Shown: positions 41,270-51,040 of the stretch, one piece after another
Layout of the letters: every line of letters begins with the position of its first letter
Numbering within the stretch: position 1 is the first letter of the stretch
DNA from: Maricaulis sp947259345
GTDB taxonomy: Bacteria; Pseudomonadota; Alphaproteobacteria; Caulobacterales; Maricaulaceae
Reading direction: 5' to 3'
DNA: 64,000 nucleotides
NCBI GenBank assembly: GCA_965217205.1
Contig: OZ244254.1
Location: 2,914,001 to 2,978,000 of the forward strand
Notes under the pieces: generated by a model
Database searches by the model: none
Told to the model about the DNA's origin: nothing
What the model saw: the letters and a program-made list of their open reading frames with translations, nothing else
Translations under genes and position numbers: made by a program

Positions 41270-42997
41270 ATGCACCTCAAACTTCTCTCATCGGCCCTCG
41301 CCGTCCTCGCCCTTTCGGCTTGCAGCGATGCCCAGCAAGCGGACGTTCACGACCTGGCCGATGCCTGGCTGATCGGTTTTGCGGAACATGATCCATTGGA
41401 GGCCCGGCTGTGGGGCGTCGACACGCGCGGGCAGCCACTGATTGCCTTGCCGGTCGAAGCCCATGAGGCCGCGTGGCTGGCGCAGAACCGAGCCTGGTCC
41501 GCCGCCCTGGACCAGATTGATGCCAATGGCCTTTCCCCGGCCGAGCGCGCCCTTCACGCCAATCTGCGCAACAAGGTCGACGGCACTCTGGCACTGGAGG
41601 TGTGCCGTCGGGACCTTTGGCCGCTCAATCATGTCGCGGGCTGGCATCTCAATCTGCCGAACTCGCTGGGCGTCGCGCTTGAAGAGGCTGGTACATCCCT
41701 GACAGCCGAACAGGTAGAGCTCTGGGCGGATGCCCTGCTGACCTATCTCCCGGCGGAGCGGGCCAACCTGGAAGCCGGCCTGAATGCCGGCTATTCGACG
41801 CCCCGCAGTATCGCGCGCCAGGTGGCCGACCAGTTCGACGCGCTGGCTGAACTTGACGGGCCACTCTCGCCGGCGGGCCAAGGCCTCCCTCACGAGATTG
41901 AATCCGCATGGCTGGACGCGCTCGGCACCCGGATTGGTCCTGCCTTTCGTGACCATGCCCGCTACATTCGCGATACCTACGCCCCACAGGCACGAGCCGA
42001 GCGTTCGATCGCCGCCTTGCCGAACGGCGCGGCGTGCTACCAGGCCAGCTTGTTTCAGCAGACTGGTCTGCGGGTCTCCCCCGAGACATTGCTGGCCAGG
42101 GCGGACGCTTTCGAGGCAGACGCCGAAGCCGCCCTTGTCCAAGCCGGTCATGCGCTGTGGGGCCTAAATGACGCCGAGGCAATCCGCGCGCGATTTACAG
42201 CGCTGGAAGCGGAGCAACTCGAAACACCCGAGGCTGTGATTGCCACCGCCCAGGTCGATGCCGACCGGCTCTTGGCGGCATCGGCTTATCTCTTCCCGCC
42301 GCTCCCGGATCAAAGCGTGCGCATCGACACCTACCCGGCTGATCAACGCGCCGGAATGACCGCGAGCTATCGACCCGATTTCGCCCAAGGCTATGCCGGT
42401 GTCTACACGCTCAATCCGGACTCTCCGGGTCTGCGGGACCGTCGCACATCTGAATCCATCACGTCGCACGAAGTGGCACCCGGTCATCATACCCAGGCCA
42501 TGGTCGCCCGACATGCCGGTACCGGGACCGACACACCGCTGCACCCGATCCTGACGGTCGGCATCAACAATACCTTTGTCGAAGGCTGGGCGAATTACGC
42601 CGAGATCCTCGCCGCCGAAGAGGGCCTGCTGCGTTATCCGGAGACCGAGATTGGACTCTGGATTGAGAGTGGCGAGGTCATTCCGATCGCCATCGGATTC
42701 AACACGGGCCTGGTGAGCGAAGCGGACACGGCCCGCGCCGCCCTGCGCCGCCGTGGTACGCCGGACGCGCCGCTCACAGCCGCCGACAATGTTCTCGATT
42801 GGCTGGCCATGATGCCGGGTCAGATCCTCACCTATGACCTTGGCGCCCAGGCCCTGTTGGAGCTGCGCGATCGGGCCCGCTCTATGCTAGGCGACCGGTT
42901 TGACTATCCCACCTTCCATCGCCTCATTCTGGAGGAGGGCAGCGTCCCGCTATGGCGGGTCGAGGAGAAGATTGACGCCTGGATTGACGACCGCTGA
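41270..42997 (+). CDS. DUF885 family putative metallopeptidase lipoprotein
   Basis: A 575-residue lipoprotein (lipobox ALSACS, Cys18). DUF885 proteins are predicted zinc carboxypeptidase-like helical proteins. The zinc motif HEVAPGHH is in SITSHEVAPGHHTQAM, followed by GWANYAEILAAEEGLL, which supplies the third ligand region. Family blocks near the C-terminus (GQILTYDLGAQALLELRDRA) are intact. It is monocistronic. A second DUF885 gene lies at 51041-52882. Confidence 0.88.
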   Translation: MHLKLLSSALAVLALSACSDAQQADVHDLADAWLIGFAEHDPLEARLWGVDTRGQPLIALPVEAHEAAWLAQNRAWSAALDQIDANGLSPAERALHANLRNKVDGTLALEVCRRDLWPLNHVAGWHLNLPNSLGVALEEAGTSLTAEQVELWADALLTYLPAERANLEAGLNAGYSTPRSIARQVADQFDALAELDGPLSPAGQGLPHEIESAWLDALGTRIGPAFRDHARYIRDTYAPQARAERSIAALPNGAACYQASLFQQTGLRVSPETLLARADAFEADAEAALVQAGHALWGLNDAEAIRARFTALEAEQLETPEAVIATAQVDADRLLAASAYLFPPLPDQSVRIDTYPADQRAGMTASYRPDFAQGYAGVYTLNPDSPGLRDRRTSESITSHEVAPGHHTQAMVARHAGTGTDTPLHPILTVGINNTFVEGWANYAEILAAEEGLLRYPETEIGLWIESGEVIPIAIGFNTGLVSEADTARAALRRRGTPDAPLTAADNVLDWLAMMPGQILTYDLGAQALLELRDRARSMLGDRFDYPTFHRLILEEGSVPLWRVEEKIDAWIDDR

Positions 42998-43042
42998 TCC
43001 GCCCAGTGCTGACGCAAATCATTTAAGCGCGGCGGCGGCGCT

Positions 43043-44167
43043 TCAGTCCGGATCGAGACGATTGATCAGCGTGTAGTTCGAGCCTTCGGACACTGCATAG
43101 ACAATGTCCGGGCGGCCATCTGCGTTCAGGTCGCCGACCGAGAGATTATAGCTGTTCGACGCCTCATCCCCGACGTCCAGAGCGACGAAGCCCGCACTAT
43201 CGCGGAAATAGATGCGGTTGCGCACACCGCCATTGGCGACCGCGATATCCATCGCCCCGTCCTGGTTGAAGTCCGCCAGGGCGAGTCCGAACACAACATC
43301 CGTCTCAGCGCCGAAACGCTCCACACGCCCGAACCCGCCGAGCCCGTCATTCACGAAGATCAGGCTCTGCGCCTCCATCCCGCCGGCAATGATATCGGGA
43401 TGGCCATCGCCGGTCACGTCACCCAGCTCGATCGCCCGGATCTCCATCTCCAGCTCGCCGCCCAGCAAGACGGGTTCGGCAAAGCCCCCTTCGGTCAGGC
43501 CGCGATAGAGCACAACGCCCTCGCCGCCACGATTTGAGAAGACCAGATCGAGGCGGTCATCGCCGTCCACATCATCGATGGCGACCTGGATGGTCTGCCA
43601 GGCACCGGTCAGTTCGATATCCGCTCCGAAGCCACCCTCGCCATCATTGAGAAAATAGCGATTGGCCTCGCCGCGCTGGACCAGGACGAGGTCCTGGTCG
43701 CCATCTCCGTCAAGATCAGCGGCCGCAATACTGCGTGCCTGCGCAACGGGCCCCAGCTCGCGCGCTTGTGTGAAATTGGCGTTGCCGTCATTGAAGAGAA
43801 GCAGGACCGGCAGGAGATCGCGCGCGACCGCCGCATCCAGGTCACCATCCCCATCCAGATCGGCCAGCGCCGCTTCATAGCCGGTAGCCCGGTCAGGCCC
43901 GGCATTGCGGGCCGAGCGGAAGAAACCCAGCCCGTTATTCAGGAAGACCTCGTCCTGCTGGATCCAGTGTCGGCCATTGACGGCAAAACCGTCGAGATCG
44001 CCATCGCCATCCAGATCTCCCAGATTGACCGAGGCCGTCAGCGCCGTTTCCTCACCGAAGAAATTATAGGGATGGAGCCAAAAAGGGTCCTGGGCTGACG
44101 CAGACGTCGCCAGACCGGTAATCCCGGCAGCGAGGCCCAAGGCTCCCGCCAATACACGCTTTCTCAT
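43043..44167 (-). CDS. FG-GAP/VCBS repeat secreted protein
   Basis: A 374-residue exported protein (signal residues 1-25, AGALGLAAGITGLATSASAQ). The mature part is seven FG-GAP/VCBS repeats, each with a calcium-binding DxDxDGxxD loop (for example DLDGDGDLD, DVDGDDRLD, DFNQDGAMD, DLNADGRPD), forming a beta-propeller like that of integrin alpha chains. GGGAG lies 6 nt before the ATG at 44167. Such proteins act in adhesion or ligand binding outside the cell; the partner is unknown. Confidence 0.92.
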   Translation of the reverse strand: MRKRVLAGALGLAAGITGLATSASAQDPFWLHPYNFFGEETALTASVNLGDLDGDGDLDGFAVNGRHWIQQDEVFLNNGLGFFRSARNAGPDRATGYEAALADLDGDGDLDAAVARDLLPVLLLFNDGNANFTQARELGPVAQARSIAAADLDGDGDQDLVLVQRGEANRYFLNDGEGGFGADIELTGAWQTIQVAIDDVDGDDRLDLVFSNRGGEGVVLYRGLTEGGFAEPVLLGGELEMEIRAIELGDVTGDGHPDIIAGGMEAQSLIFVNDGLGGFGRVERFGAETDVVFGLALADFNQDGAMDIAVANGGVRNRIYFRDSAGFVALDVGDEASNSYNLSVGDLNADGRPDIVYAVSEGSNYTLINRLDPD

Positions 44168-44250
44168 GCCACACTCCCTCGTCTGGCCAGACGCTAGCGG
44201 CTGGTCAGGCGAGGCGCCAGTTACGAATTTGTGGGACAGCGCGGGACCAC

Positions 44251-44280
44251 AAAAAAGCCCCGCCGGACCGAACGGGGCTT
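44251..44280 (-). terminator. Rho-independent terminator of the sdh operon
   Basis: On the minus strand AAGCCCCG and CGGGGCTT form an 8-bp stem around a 10-nt loop (44255-44280), followed by a TTTTTT run (44251-44256). It lies 27 bp after the sdhB stop. Confidence 0.9.
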
Positions 44281-44307
44281 GATTGAACTTTGGAGCAATC
44301 GCCAAGC

Positions 44308-45087
44308 CTAGCTTTCGCGTTCGACCATCATCTGCTTGATCTCGCCAATGGCTTCAGCCGGGTTGAGGCCCTTCGGGCAGACCTGGGCGCAGTTCATGAT
44401 GGTGTGGCAGCGATAGAGTTTGAACGGGTCATTGAGCTCGTCGAGGCGCTCGCCGGTGGCTTCGTCGCGACTGTCGGCGAGCCAGCGATAGGCCTGCAGC
44501 AGCGCCGCCGGACCCATGTATTTGTCGCCATTCCACCAATAGGACGGGCAGGCCGTGGAGCAGGAAGCGCACATGATGCACTCGTAAAGTCCATCCAGCT
44601 TTTCGCGCTGTTCGGGGCTCTGCTTCCATTCTTTTTCCGGCGCCGGCGTGTCGGTCTTGAGATAGGGCTTCACGGCGGCGTGCTGGGCGTAAAACTGCGT
44701 CAGGTCCGGGATCAGGTCGCGGACCACCGGCTGGTGCGGCAGCGGCGAGATAGTGATGTCGCCCTTGTACTCGTCAATGCCCGACGTGCAGGCGATCGTG
44801 TTACGGCCACCGATATTCATCGAGCAGGACCCGCAAACGCCTTCGCGGCAGGAACGCCGGAAGGCCAGCGAGGCGTCGACATTGTTCTTGATCCACAACA
44901 GGGCATCGAGAACCATCGGCCCGCAATCATCCATGTCCACCTTGTAGGTGTCCCAGCTCGGATTCTCGTCGGTTTCCGGATTATAGCGGTAGACCTTGAA
45001 AGTGCGCGTATTCTTCGCCCCGTCCGGTGTCGGGTGGGTCTTGCCCTTTTTTGGGGCGGAGCCTTTGGGGAGTGTCAGCTGAACCAT
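44308..45087 (-). CDS. sdhB: Succinate dehydrogenase iron-sulfur subunit
   Basis: A 259-residue subunit that carries electrons from FAD to quinone. The [2Fe-2S] ligands lie in CREGVCGSCSMNIGGRNTIAC, of which SCREGVCGSC is the core. The [4Fe-4S] and [3Fe-4S] ligands lie in CIMCASCSTACPSYWWN and CHTIMNCAQVCPKGLNP. It is last in the operon sdhC-sdhD-sdhA-DUF3052-sdhB and is followed by a strong terminator. Confidence 0.97.
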   Translation of the reverse strand: MVQLTLPKGSAPKKGKTHPTPDGAKNTRTFKVYRYNPETDENPSWDTYKVDMDDCGPMVLDALLWIKNNVDASLAFRRSCREGVCGSCSMNIGGRNTIACTSGIDEYKGDITISPLPHQPVVRDLIPDLTQFYAQHAAVKPYLKTDTPAPEKEWKQSPEQREKLDGLYECIMCASCSTACPSYWWNGDKYMGPAALLQAYRWLADSRDEATGERLDELNDPFKLYRCHTIMNCAQVCPKGLNPAEAIGEIKQMMVERES

Positions 45088-45099
45088 TTGGGTCCTCGT

Positions 45100-45525
45100 T
45101 CAGTTCACGACGCGCTTGGGGCGCGGGATCATCAGTTTCAGGCCGGACCAGATCGCGTCGACGGCGCAAACCTTCACATCGACCAGGTCGATGGGCAGGG
45201 CGACATCGCGGATCACGTCCTCGGTCATGTCGGTTTCGACTTTCGACGCCTTCTTGGGCCAGGAGACCCAGATCATGCCGTCTTGCCGGATGGATGAGCG
45301 CAGGCGCGGCAGATCGGTTTCGAACTCGGCGCGCACCTTGGTGAAATAGTGCACATAGTCGAGCTCGTCGCCGGCATCCGCAGACGCTTGCTCGCGGTCA
45401 AAGACCGCCGCCGAGCGCAGTGCGTCATGCGCCTCGGGCAAATTCAGGAAGGCCACCGCCTGCCCGTCCTTGAGACCGAGCTTTTTTGGCAGGGGCGTGC
45501 CTGAATATCCGGCGGTCTGCGCCAT
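45100..45525 (-). CDS. DUF3052-family protein inside the sdh operon
   Basis: A 141-residue soluble protein. It opens TAGYSGTPLPKKLGLKDGQA and has DLPRLRSSIRQDGMIWVSWP followed by a C-terminal DVALPIDLVDVKVCAVDAIW, the DUF3052 layout. It starts 2 bp after the sdhA stop and ends 12 bp before sdhB, so it is certainly co-transcribed. Function unknown; it could be unrelated to the dehydrogenase or an assembly factor. The start at 45525 is the first codon outside sdhA. Confidence 0.85.
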   Translation of the reverse strand: MAQTAGYSGTPLPKKLGLKDGQAVAFLNLPEAHDALRSAAVFDREQASADAGDELDYVHYFTKVRAEFETDLPRLRSSIRQDGMIWVSWPKKASKVETDMTEDVIRDVALPIDLVDVKVCAVDAIWSGLKLMIPRPKRVVN

Positions 45526-45527
45526 GC

Positions 45528-47315
45528 CTAGTAAACTCGCGCCTTCGGCTCGATATACTTGATATCGTTGGACATCGTGTAGGTGTGGACCGGGCGGTAG
45601 TCGATCTTCACATTGCCGACCTCGTCGCACCAGGCGAGCGTGTGCTTCATCCAGTTCTCATCATCGCGATCGGAGAAGTCCTCGCGGGCATGTGCGCCGC
45701 GGCTCTCTTCGCGATTGGCCGCACCATTCACCGTCACAGCCGCCTGGCTGAGCAAATTGTCCATCTCGAGGGTTTCCATGAGATCGGTATTCCAGACCAT
45801 GGTTCGGTCCGTCACGCCGATATCGGCCATGCCCGTATAGACCTGCTTGATCGCCTCAACGCCCTCCTCCAGCACCTCGCCAGTGCGGAAGACCGCGCAG
45901 TTATTCTGCATGGAGCGCTGCATTTCGAGGCGCAGCTTGGCGGTCGGCGTGCCGCCCGAAGCATTGCGGTACTTGTCCAGGCGGTCGAGCGAGATCTGGC
46001 CGTCTGTCGCCTTGATCTCCGGCTGGCTGGCACCGGCCTTGACCGTTTCGCCCAGGCGCAGCCCGGCGGCCCGTCCGAAGACGACGAGGTCGATCAGCGA
46101 GTTGGAGCCCAGGCGATTGGCGCCGTGCACCGAGACGCAAGCCGCTTCGCCGACAGCCATCAGGCCCGGCACGACCGTATCGGCATCGCCGCCGACCTTG
46201 GTCAGGACTTCGCCGTGATAATTGGTCGGGATGCCGCCCATATTGTAGTGGACCGTCGGCAGAACCGGAATCGGCTCCTTGGTTACATCCACACCCGCAA
46301 AGACGCGGGCGCTTTCGGAAATGCCGGGCAGGCGCTCGGCCAGGATGTCCGGATCGAGGTGATCGAGGTGAAGGTGGATATGGTCGCCATTGGCGCCAAC
46401 ACCCCGGCCTTCGCGAATTTCCATCGTCATCGAGCGTGAAACGACGTCGCGGGAGGCTAGGTCCTTGGCGGACGGGGCATAGCGCTCCATGAAACGCTCG
46501 CCATTGGAATTGGTCAGATAGCCGCCTTCACCGCGGGCACCCTCGGTGATCAGGCAGCCGGCGCCGTAAATCCCGGTCGGGTGGAATTGCACGAATTCCA
46601 TGTCCTGCAGCGGCAGGCCGGCGCGCAGCACCATGGCATTGCCGTCACCAGTACAGGTGTGAGCCGAGGTGGCGGAGAAATAGGCGCGGCCATAACCACC
46701 GGTCGCCAGGACGACCGTCTGGGCGCGGAAACGGTGCAGCGTGCCATCGTCCAGCTTCCAGGCGGTGATACCGCGGCAGACACCGTCATCATCCATGATC
46801 AGGTCGAGCGCGAAATACTCGATGAAGAATTCGGTCTCATTGCGGACCGACTGGCCATAGAGCGTGTGCAGGATGGCGTGACCGGTCCGGTCGGCGGCGG
46901 CACAGGTCCGCTGGACCGGGCCTTCGCCGTAATTCTTGGTCATGCCGCCAAAGGCGCGCTGATAGATCTTGCCGTCCTCGGTGCGCGAGAAGGGCACGCC
47001 CCAGTGCTCGAGCTCGTAAACAGCGTCTGGCGCGTTGCGGCAGAGATATTCAATCGCATCCTGATCGCCCAGCCAGTCCGACCCCTTGACAGTGTCATAC
47101 ATGTGCCAGCGCCAGTCATCCTCGCCCATATTGCCCAGCGAGGCGGAAATCCCGCCCTGGGCCGCAACCGTGTGCGAGCGGGTCGGGAAGACCTTGGTGA
47201 TGCAGGCGGTCTTCAGACCAGCCTGGGAAGCTCCGAGTGCCGCGCGGAGGCCCGAGCCCCCGGCGCCGACGACGACCACGTCATAGGTGTGATCGATCCA
47301 GTTGTATTCGGCCAT
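45528..47315 (-). CDS. sdhA: Succinate dehydrogenase flavoprotein subunit
   Basis: A 595-residue FAD subunit that oxidises succinate to fumarate. The dinucleotide motif VVVVGAGGSGLRAALGAS is followed by FPTRSHTVAAQGG, where His48 is the covalent FAD attachment site. The active-site blocks HPTGIYGAGCLITEGARGEG, MGGIPTNYHGEV and SLIDLVVFGRAAG are intact. It lies 12 bp after sdhD. Confidence 0.97.
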   Translation of the reverse strand: MAEYNWIDHTYDVVVVGAGGSGLRAALGASQAGLKTACITKVFPTRSHTVAAQGGISASLGNMGEDDWRWHMYDTVKGSDWLGDQDAIEYLCRNAPDAVYELEHWGVPFSRTEDGKIYQRAFGGMTKNYGEGPVQRTCAAADRTGHAILHTLYGQSVRNETEFFIEYFALDLIMDDDGVCRGITAWKLDDGTLHRFRAQTVVLATGGYGRAYFSATSAHTCTGDGNAMVLRAGLPLQDMEFVQFHPTGIYGAGCLITEGARGEGGYLTNSNGERFMERYAPSAKDLASRDVVSRSMTMEIREGRGVGANGDHIHLHLDHLDPDILAERLPGISESARVFAGVDVTKEPIPVLPTVHYNMGGIPTNYHGEVLTKVGGDADTVVPGLMAVGEAACVSVHGANRLGSNSLIDLVVFGRAAGLRLGETVKAGASQPEIKATDGQISLDRLDKYRNASGGTPTAKLRLEMQRSMQNNCAVFRTGEVLEEGVEAIKQVYTGMADIGVTDRTMVWNTDLMETLEMDNLLSQAAVTVNGAANREESRGAHAREDFSDRDDENWMKHTLAWCDEVGNVKIDYRPVHTYTMSNDIKYIEPKARVY

Positions 47316-47327
47316 GTGGTGCGTCCG

Positions 47328-47699
47328 TTAAAGCGCGAGTTTGAGCAGGGCGAAGGCGGTGACGAGCCACAGCCCCAGCGTCAGGAAGGTATTGCCCAGC
47401 ATGAGCACCATCTTGGTACCCGACTTGTGGATATAGTCCTCGATGATCACCTGCATACCCAGGCGCATGTGCGACAAACCGGCCGTCAGCGTGAGCAGGG
47501 TGATGATCGCTCCGGCCGGGCTGGCAAAGAAGGCGGTGGCATTCGCCGGCGCGCCGGACTTGGCCAGCATCCAGACGAAGACCGGGGCCAGGAAAAAGAG
47601 GGCAATCGAGGTCACCCGATGGGTGATCCAGTGACCGGCCGCGTGGCCGGAAGCACCGAGGCCGCGAACCTTGGCGGCAGGCGTGCGATAATCGCTCAT
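47328..47699 (-). CDS. sdhD: Succinate dehydrogenase membrane anchor subunit D
   Basis: A 123-residue three-helix membrane subunit. The heme-ligand region SHMRLGMQVIIEDYIH and the quinone-site loop near the N-terminus (HWITHRVTSIALF) match SdhD. It anchors SdhAB and helps bind heme b and ubiquinone. The start at 47699 is 2 bp after the sdhC stop. Confidence 0.93.
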   Translation of the reverse strand: MSDYRTPAAKVRGLGASGHAAGHWITHRVTSIALFFLAPVFVWMLAKSGAPANATAFFASPAGAIITLLTLTAGLSHMRLGMQVIIEDYIHKSGTKMVLMLGNTFLTLGLWLVTAFALLKLAL

Positions 47700-47701
47700 G
47701 T

Positions 47702-48094
47702 TCAGATCCCCAGCTCGATCCAGACCAGTGCGGTCGGAATGACAGCGCCGACAATGATCAGCACGGAACGCAGGTTGGAGCCCGCCGGATCATAGCCCTT
47801 GCCGGCGTCCCAGACGAGGTGACGCAAACCGTTGAGCCAGTGATAGCTGACCGCATAGGTCAGGGCGATCAGGCCCAGCTGCGTCACCCAGGCCATCCAG
47901 CCTTCAAAGAGAAAGCCGACGGCGCCCTCAGCTTCAAAAGCCAGCAGGATCACCCAGACGCTGATCGCGACAGCGCCGATGTAATTCGCCACGCCGGTGG
48001 CACGATGCAGAATGGATGACGCCATCGTCGCGTGCCAGCGCCAGACCTGAAGGTGTGGCGACAACGGACGCGGATCAGACCAGTCGGAAGCCAT
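47702..48094 (-). CDS. sdhC: Succinate dehydrogenase cytochrome b556 subunit
   Basis: A 130-residue three-helix subunit with the SdhC blocks RPLSPHLQVWRW (quinone side), SILHRATGVANYIG and the heme-ligand HWLNGLRHLVWDAG. It is the first gene of the sdh operon. A sigma-70-like promoter lies about 75 bp upstream. Confidence 0.95.
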   Translation of the reverse strand: MASDWSDPRPLSPHLQVWRWHATMASSILHRATGVANYIGAVAISVWVILLAFEAEGAVGFLFEGWMAWVTQLGLIALTYAVSYHWLNGLRHLVWDAGKGYDPAGSNLRSVLIIVGAVIPTALVWIELGI

Positions 48095-48169
48095 GAGGCA
48101 GCCTTTCGCTCTTTTGTCCGGAACCCACGCGGCAGCCCCGCCGACGCGGAAAGTCAGTGTCGAGGCAGC

Positions 48170-48197
48170 ACAATAGGCCTGATGGTGTCAGGGTCAA
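48170..48197 (-). promoter_or_regulatory. Candidate promoter of the sdh operon
   Basis: On the minus strand TTGACC (48192-48197) and TATTGT (48170-48175) are 16 bp apart, 75 bp upstream of the sdhC start. The match to the sigma-70 consensus is reasonable but the sequence is the only evidence. Confidence 0.42.
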
Positions 48198-48316
48198 CGC
48201 AGGGCGAAGCGCACCGCTGACAACATCCAGACACTTTTTCAGGGATTCGGTACGCGATCCCGTTTGAGAAAGGCCGCGCACGCCCTAGGTTAGGCGTGTC
48301 CATCAGGGAGATCGAC

Positions 48317-49186
48317 ATGAGCCAAGTCCAGCCCTCCGCCGTCGTGACCGGAGCCTCCACAGGGATCGGCGCCGCCTGCGCCAAACGTCTTGTCGATGAA
48401 GGCTGGCGGGTTTTTGCCGGAGTGCGCAAGCCGGAAGATGGCGAGCGCCTGAAAGGTGAGCTGGGCGCGAACCTGGTTCCCGTCATCATCGACGTCACCG
48501 ACACAACGAGCGTGAATGCCGCCGCCAAGACGGTCCGCGCGGCGCTCGACGGGCAGACGCTGAAGGGCCTGGTCAATAATGCCGGCATCGCGGTGGCCGG
48601 CCCGATGCTGGAATTGCCGCTGGAGGACTTCCAGAACCAGATGGACGTCAATGTGACCGGAATTGTCCGCGTCACCCAGGCCTTCGGTCCGCTTCTGGGC
48701 GTCGACGAGAGCCTGAAAGGCGAGCCGGGCCGCATCGTCATGATGTCGTCTGTCGCCGGCGAGATGGGCGCACCCTTCCTGGGCCCCTATGCCGCTTCCA
48801 AACATGCCGTTGAAGGCATCAGCAAGTCGCTGCGCCGTGAGCTCATGTTATATGGCATCGAGGTCGTCGTGATCGGGCCGGGCGCGGTCGCCACGCCGAT
48901 CTGGTCCAAGGCCGAAGAGATCGATACGATACCCTATGAAAACAGCCCCTTCTTTGAAGCCATGACCCGCATCCAGGGCTGGATGGCCAAGAACGGGCCC
49001 GCCGGTTTCCCACCCTCGAAGATTGCCGATCGTGTCTTCCGGGCCTTCACTGACGCCAAGCCGCGTTTCCGCTATGCCATTGTGCCCCAGCGGCTGACCA
49101 ATTGGTCGCTGCCCAAGATTCTGCCCGAGCGCCTGGTCAACAACATGGTCGCCAAGCGCGTCGGGCTGGAACGCAAGCACCGCTGA
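48317..49186 (+). CDS. Short-chain dehydrogenase/reductase
   Basis: A 289-residue NAD(P)-dependent oxidoreductase. The cofactor motif TGASTGIGAACAKRL, the structural NNAGIAVAGP and the catalytic Ser...YxxxK (MMSSVAGEM, then GPYAASKHA) are complete. The C-terminus is longer than in minimal SDRs, as in the retinol-dehydrogenase-like group. AGGGAG lies 6 nt before the ATG at 48317. It is divergent from sdhC. The substrate is unknown. Confidence 0.93.
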   Translation: MSQVQPSAVVTGASTGIGAACAKRLVDEGWRVFAGVRKPEDGERLKGELGANLVPVIIDVTDTTSVNAAAKTVRAALDGQTLKGLVNNAGIAVAGPMLELPLEDFQNQMDVNVTGIVRVTQAFGPLLGVDESLKGEPGRIVMMSSVAGEMGAPFLGPYAASKHAVEGISKSLRRELMLYGIEVVVIGPGAVATPIWSKAEEIDTIPYENSPFFEAMTRIQGWMAKNGPAGFPPSKIADRVFRAFTDAKPRFRYAIVPQRLTNWSLPKILPERLVNNMVAKRVGLERKHR

Positions 49187-49259
49187 CACCGTCTGTCGGC
49201 TTGTTAATTTGATCGCTCATCCCGATTGCGCATGAATGCCCCCACTCGGGGAGACAGAC

Positions 49260-50963
49260 ATGCTGACGAAATTATTGGGCGCCGCCGGCGCTCTGGCGCT
49301 CCAGGCCACGGCCGACACTGACCAACTGGACTACACGCTCGAGATGTCCAGCGAAGTCGGTATGACCTATGTCACGATCGCGCTCACCCTGACCGGCGAA
49401 GCGGACGGAGAAACCGGCATCATCCTGCCCGGTAATTGGGGCGGCCAGGATGCGCTCTGGGGTGCCGTCGAGGATATTTCCGTCACCAGCGAAGACGGCA
49501 CAGTTGCCGTCCTGATCACCGACGACCCATCGCGCCTGACGCTCACCCATGAGCCGGGTGCGGCCCTCACCCTGAGCTATTCGATCACACCGGAACGAAC
49601 CGGAGAACCGCAGGCATCGGCGGGGGACTACTATCGGCCCTATGTTGAACCGGACTGGGTTCACCTGATCGGTCACACCGTTTTCGCTGTCCCCGATTCC
49701 GATGCCGAGTTCGAGGTCTCCATGGCGCTTGATGCGCCGCCGGGCTGGACCCTCGCCTCGGACCTCGAGCAAGGCGAACTGGACGTTGAAGCACTCCTCA
49801 CCAGCATCACGGTTGCCGGTGATTTCCGTATCCAGGAACAAAGGGTCGATGGCGCGCCTCAGCGGGTGGCCATTCGCGGTGATCATGCCTTCACGGATGC
49901 CGACATGGCGCAATCGGTCCAACAAGTCCTGGCCGCCAATGAAGCCTATTGGGGCGCCGAGCCGGAACCCTTCCTCGTGACCGTCCTGCCACTGGAGGCG
50001 GAACCGGGGCATATGAGCGTTGGCGGCACCAATCTGGGCGACGCTTTTGCCTTCTTCACCACCAATAATGCGGAAGCCGGCATCCTCCTTCGTATTCTCA
50101 CTCACGAGCATGTTCACACCTGGATCCCCGGCCGTGTTGGCGGCCCCATCTCAGGCGAGAACGAACCGGCCGGCTACTGGTTTTCCGAAGGCTTCACCGA
50201 TTTCCTGACCCAGCGCGCCGCGGTCAGGGCTGGCCTGTGGCCAGCGGAAGCCGCGATCACGGCCTGGAATGAAGCGTTGCTGGAGGACTTCAATTCACCG
50301 GTACGCGATGCGCCGAACGACGCCATCATCGCCGGCTTCTGGACCGATCCGGATTTTCAGCGCCTGCCCTATCATCGCGGCATGATCTTCGCGGCGCTCG
50401 TCGACCACACGATCCGCGCTGAAACCGGCGGCCGACTGGATCTCGACGACGTTTTCGCCGCCATGCGGGACGAACCGCCCGTCGAGCCCGCGCCGCTGGT
50501 CTTCGCAGAGATCGTGTTGGACATCACCAATGTCGACATCACGGACCTTTACGAGCGCCACATCATCAATGGCGAACCGATCAGCCTGCCGGCCGAAACC
50601 TTTGGTGACTGCGGGCCGGTCGAAACCATCAGCGAACCGGTCTTCGTCTATGGCATGTCCGGCCAACGCGATGAGGCGGGCCGCTTCGAGATCACCGCCG
50701 TCGATCCGGACGGGCCGGCCGCACCCGCCGGCTTCCAGCCGGGCATGATCATTCTGGAACGCCTTGAAGGGTCGGTGGGTGACGCCAGGGTCGACAGTGT
50801 CCTGCGCGTCCAGACGCCGGAGGGCGAAACCCTGGACCTGCGCTATCGCCCCACCAATGGCGAGATGCAGACCTATCCGCGCATCGCGATAGCGTCGGGT
50901 GATCTGGCATCCAATGGCTGTGCGGCACGACTGGCAGGCCTGCCTGAAACCCGCACGGACTGA
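49260..50963 (+). CDS. M61-type glycyl aminopeptidase-like secreted protein
   Basis: A 567-residue protein with a short N-terminal signal (LLGAAGALALQATA), an N-terminal beta domain, and a central zinc-peptidase core with THEHVHTW (HExxH) and, about 20 residues later, WFSEGFTDFL supplying the third ligand Glu. The C-terminal region contains a PDZ-like segment (AVDPDGPAAPAGFQPGMIIL). This is the M61 layout. GGGGAG lies 6 nt before the ATG at 49260. It is followed on the same strand by the DUF885 gene. Confidence 0.87.
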   Translation: MLTKLLGAAGALALQATADTDQLDYTLEMSSEVGMTYVTIALTLTGEADGETGIILPGNWGGQDALWGAVEDISVTSEDGTVAVLITDDPSRLTLTHEPGAALTLSYSITPERTGEPQASAGDYYRPYVEPDWVHLIGHTVFAVPDSDAEFEVSMALDAPPGWTLASDLEQGELDVEALLTSITVAGDFRIQEQRVDGAPQRVAIRGDHAFTDADMAQSVQQVLAANEAYWGAEPEPFLVTVLPLEAEPGHMSVGGTNLGDAFAFFTTNNAEAGILLRILTHEHVHTWIPGRVGGPISGENEPAGYWFSEGFTDFLTQRAAVRAGLWPAEAAITAWNEALLEDFNSPVRDAPNDAIIAGFWTDPDFQRLPYHRGMIFAALVDHTIRAETGGRLDLDDVFAAMRDEPPVEPAPLVFAEIVLDITNVDITDLYERHIINGEPISLPAETFGDCGPVETISEPVFVYGMSGQRDEAGRFEITAVDPDGPAAPAGFQPGMIILERLEGSVGDARVDSVLRVQTPEGETLDLRYRPTNGEMQTYPRIAIASGDLASNGCAARLAGLPETRTD

Positions 50964-51040
50964 TCGGACCGGCAGGGTGACGGCCCGGCTTGCGGGGCGC
51001 TGCCTGCCGGGCCATCCTCTGGCCAACAGGTGAGAGACAC

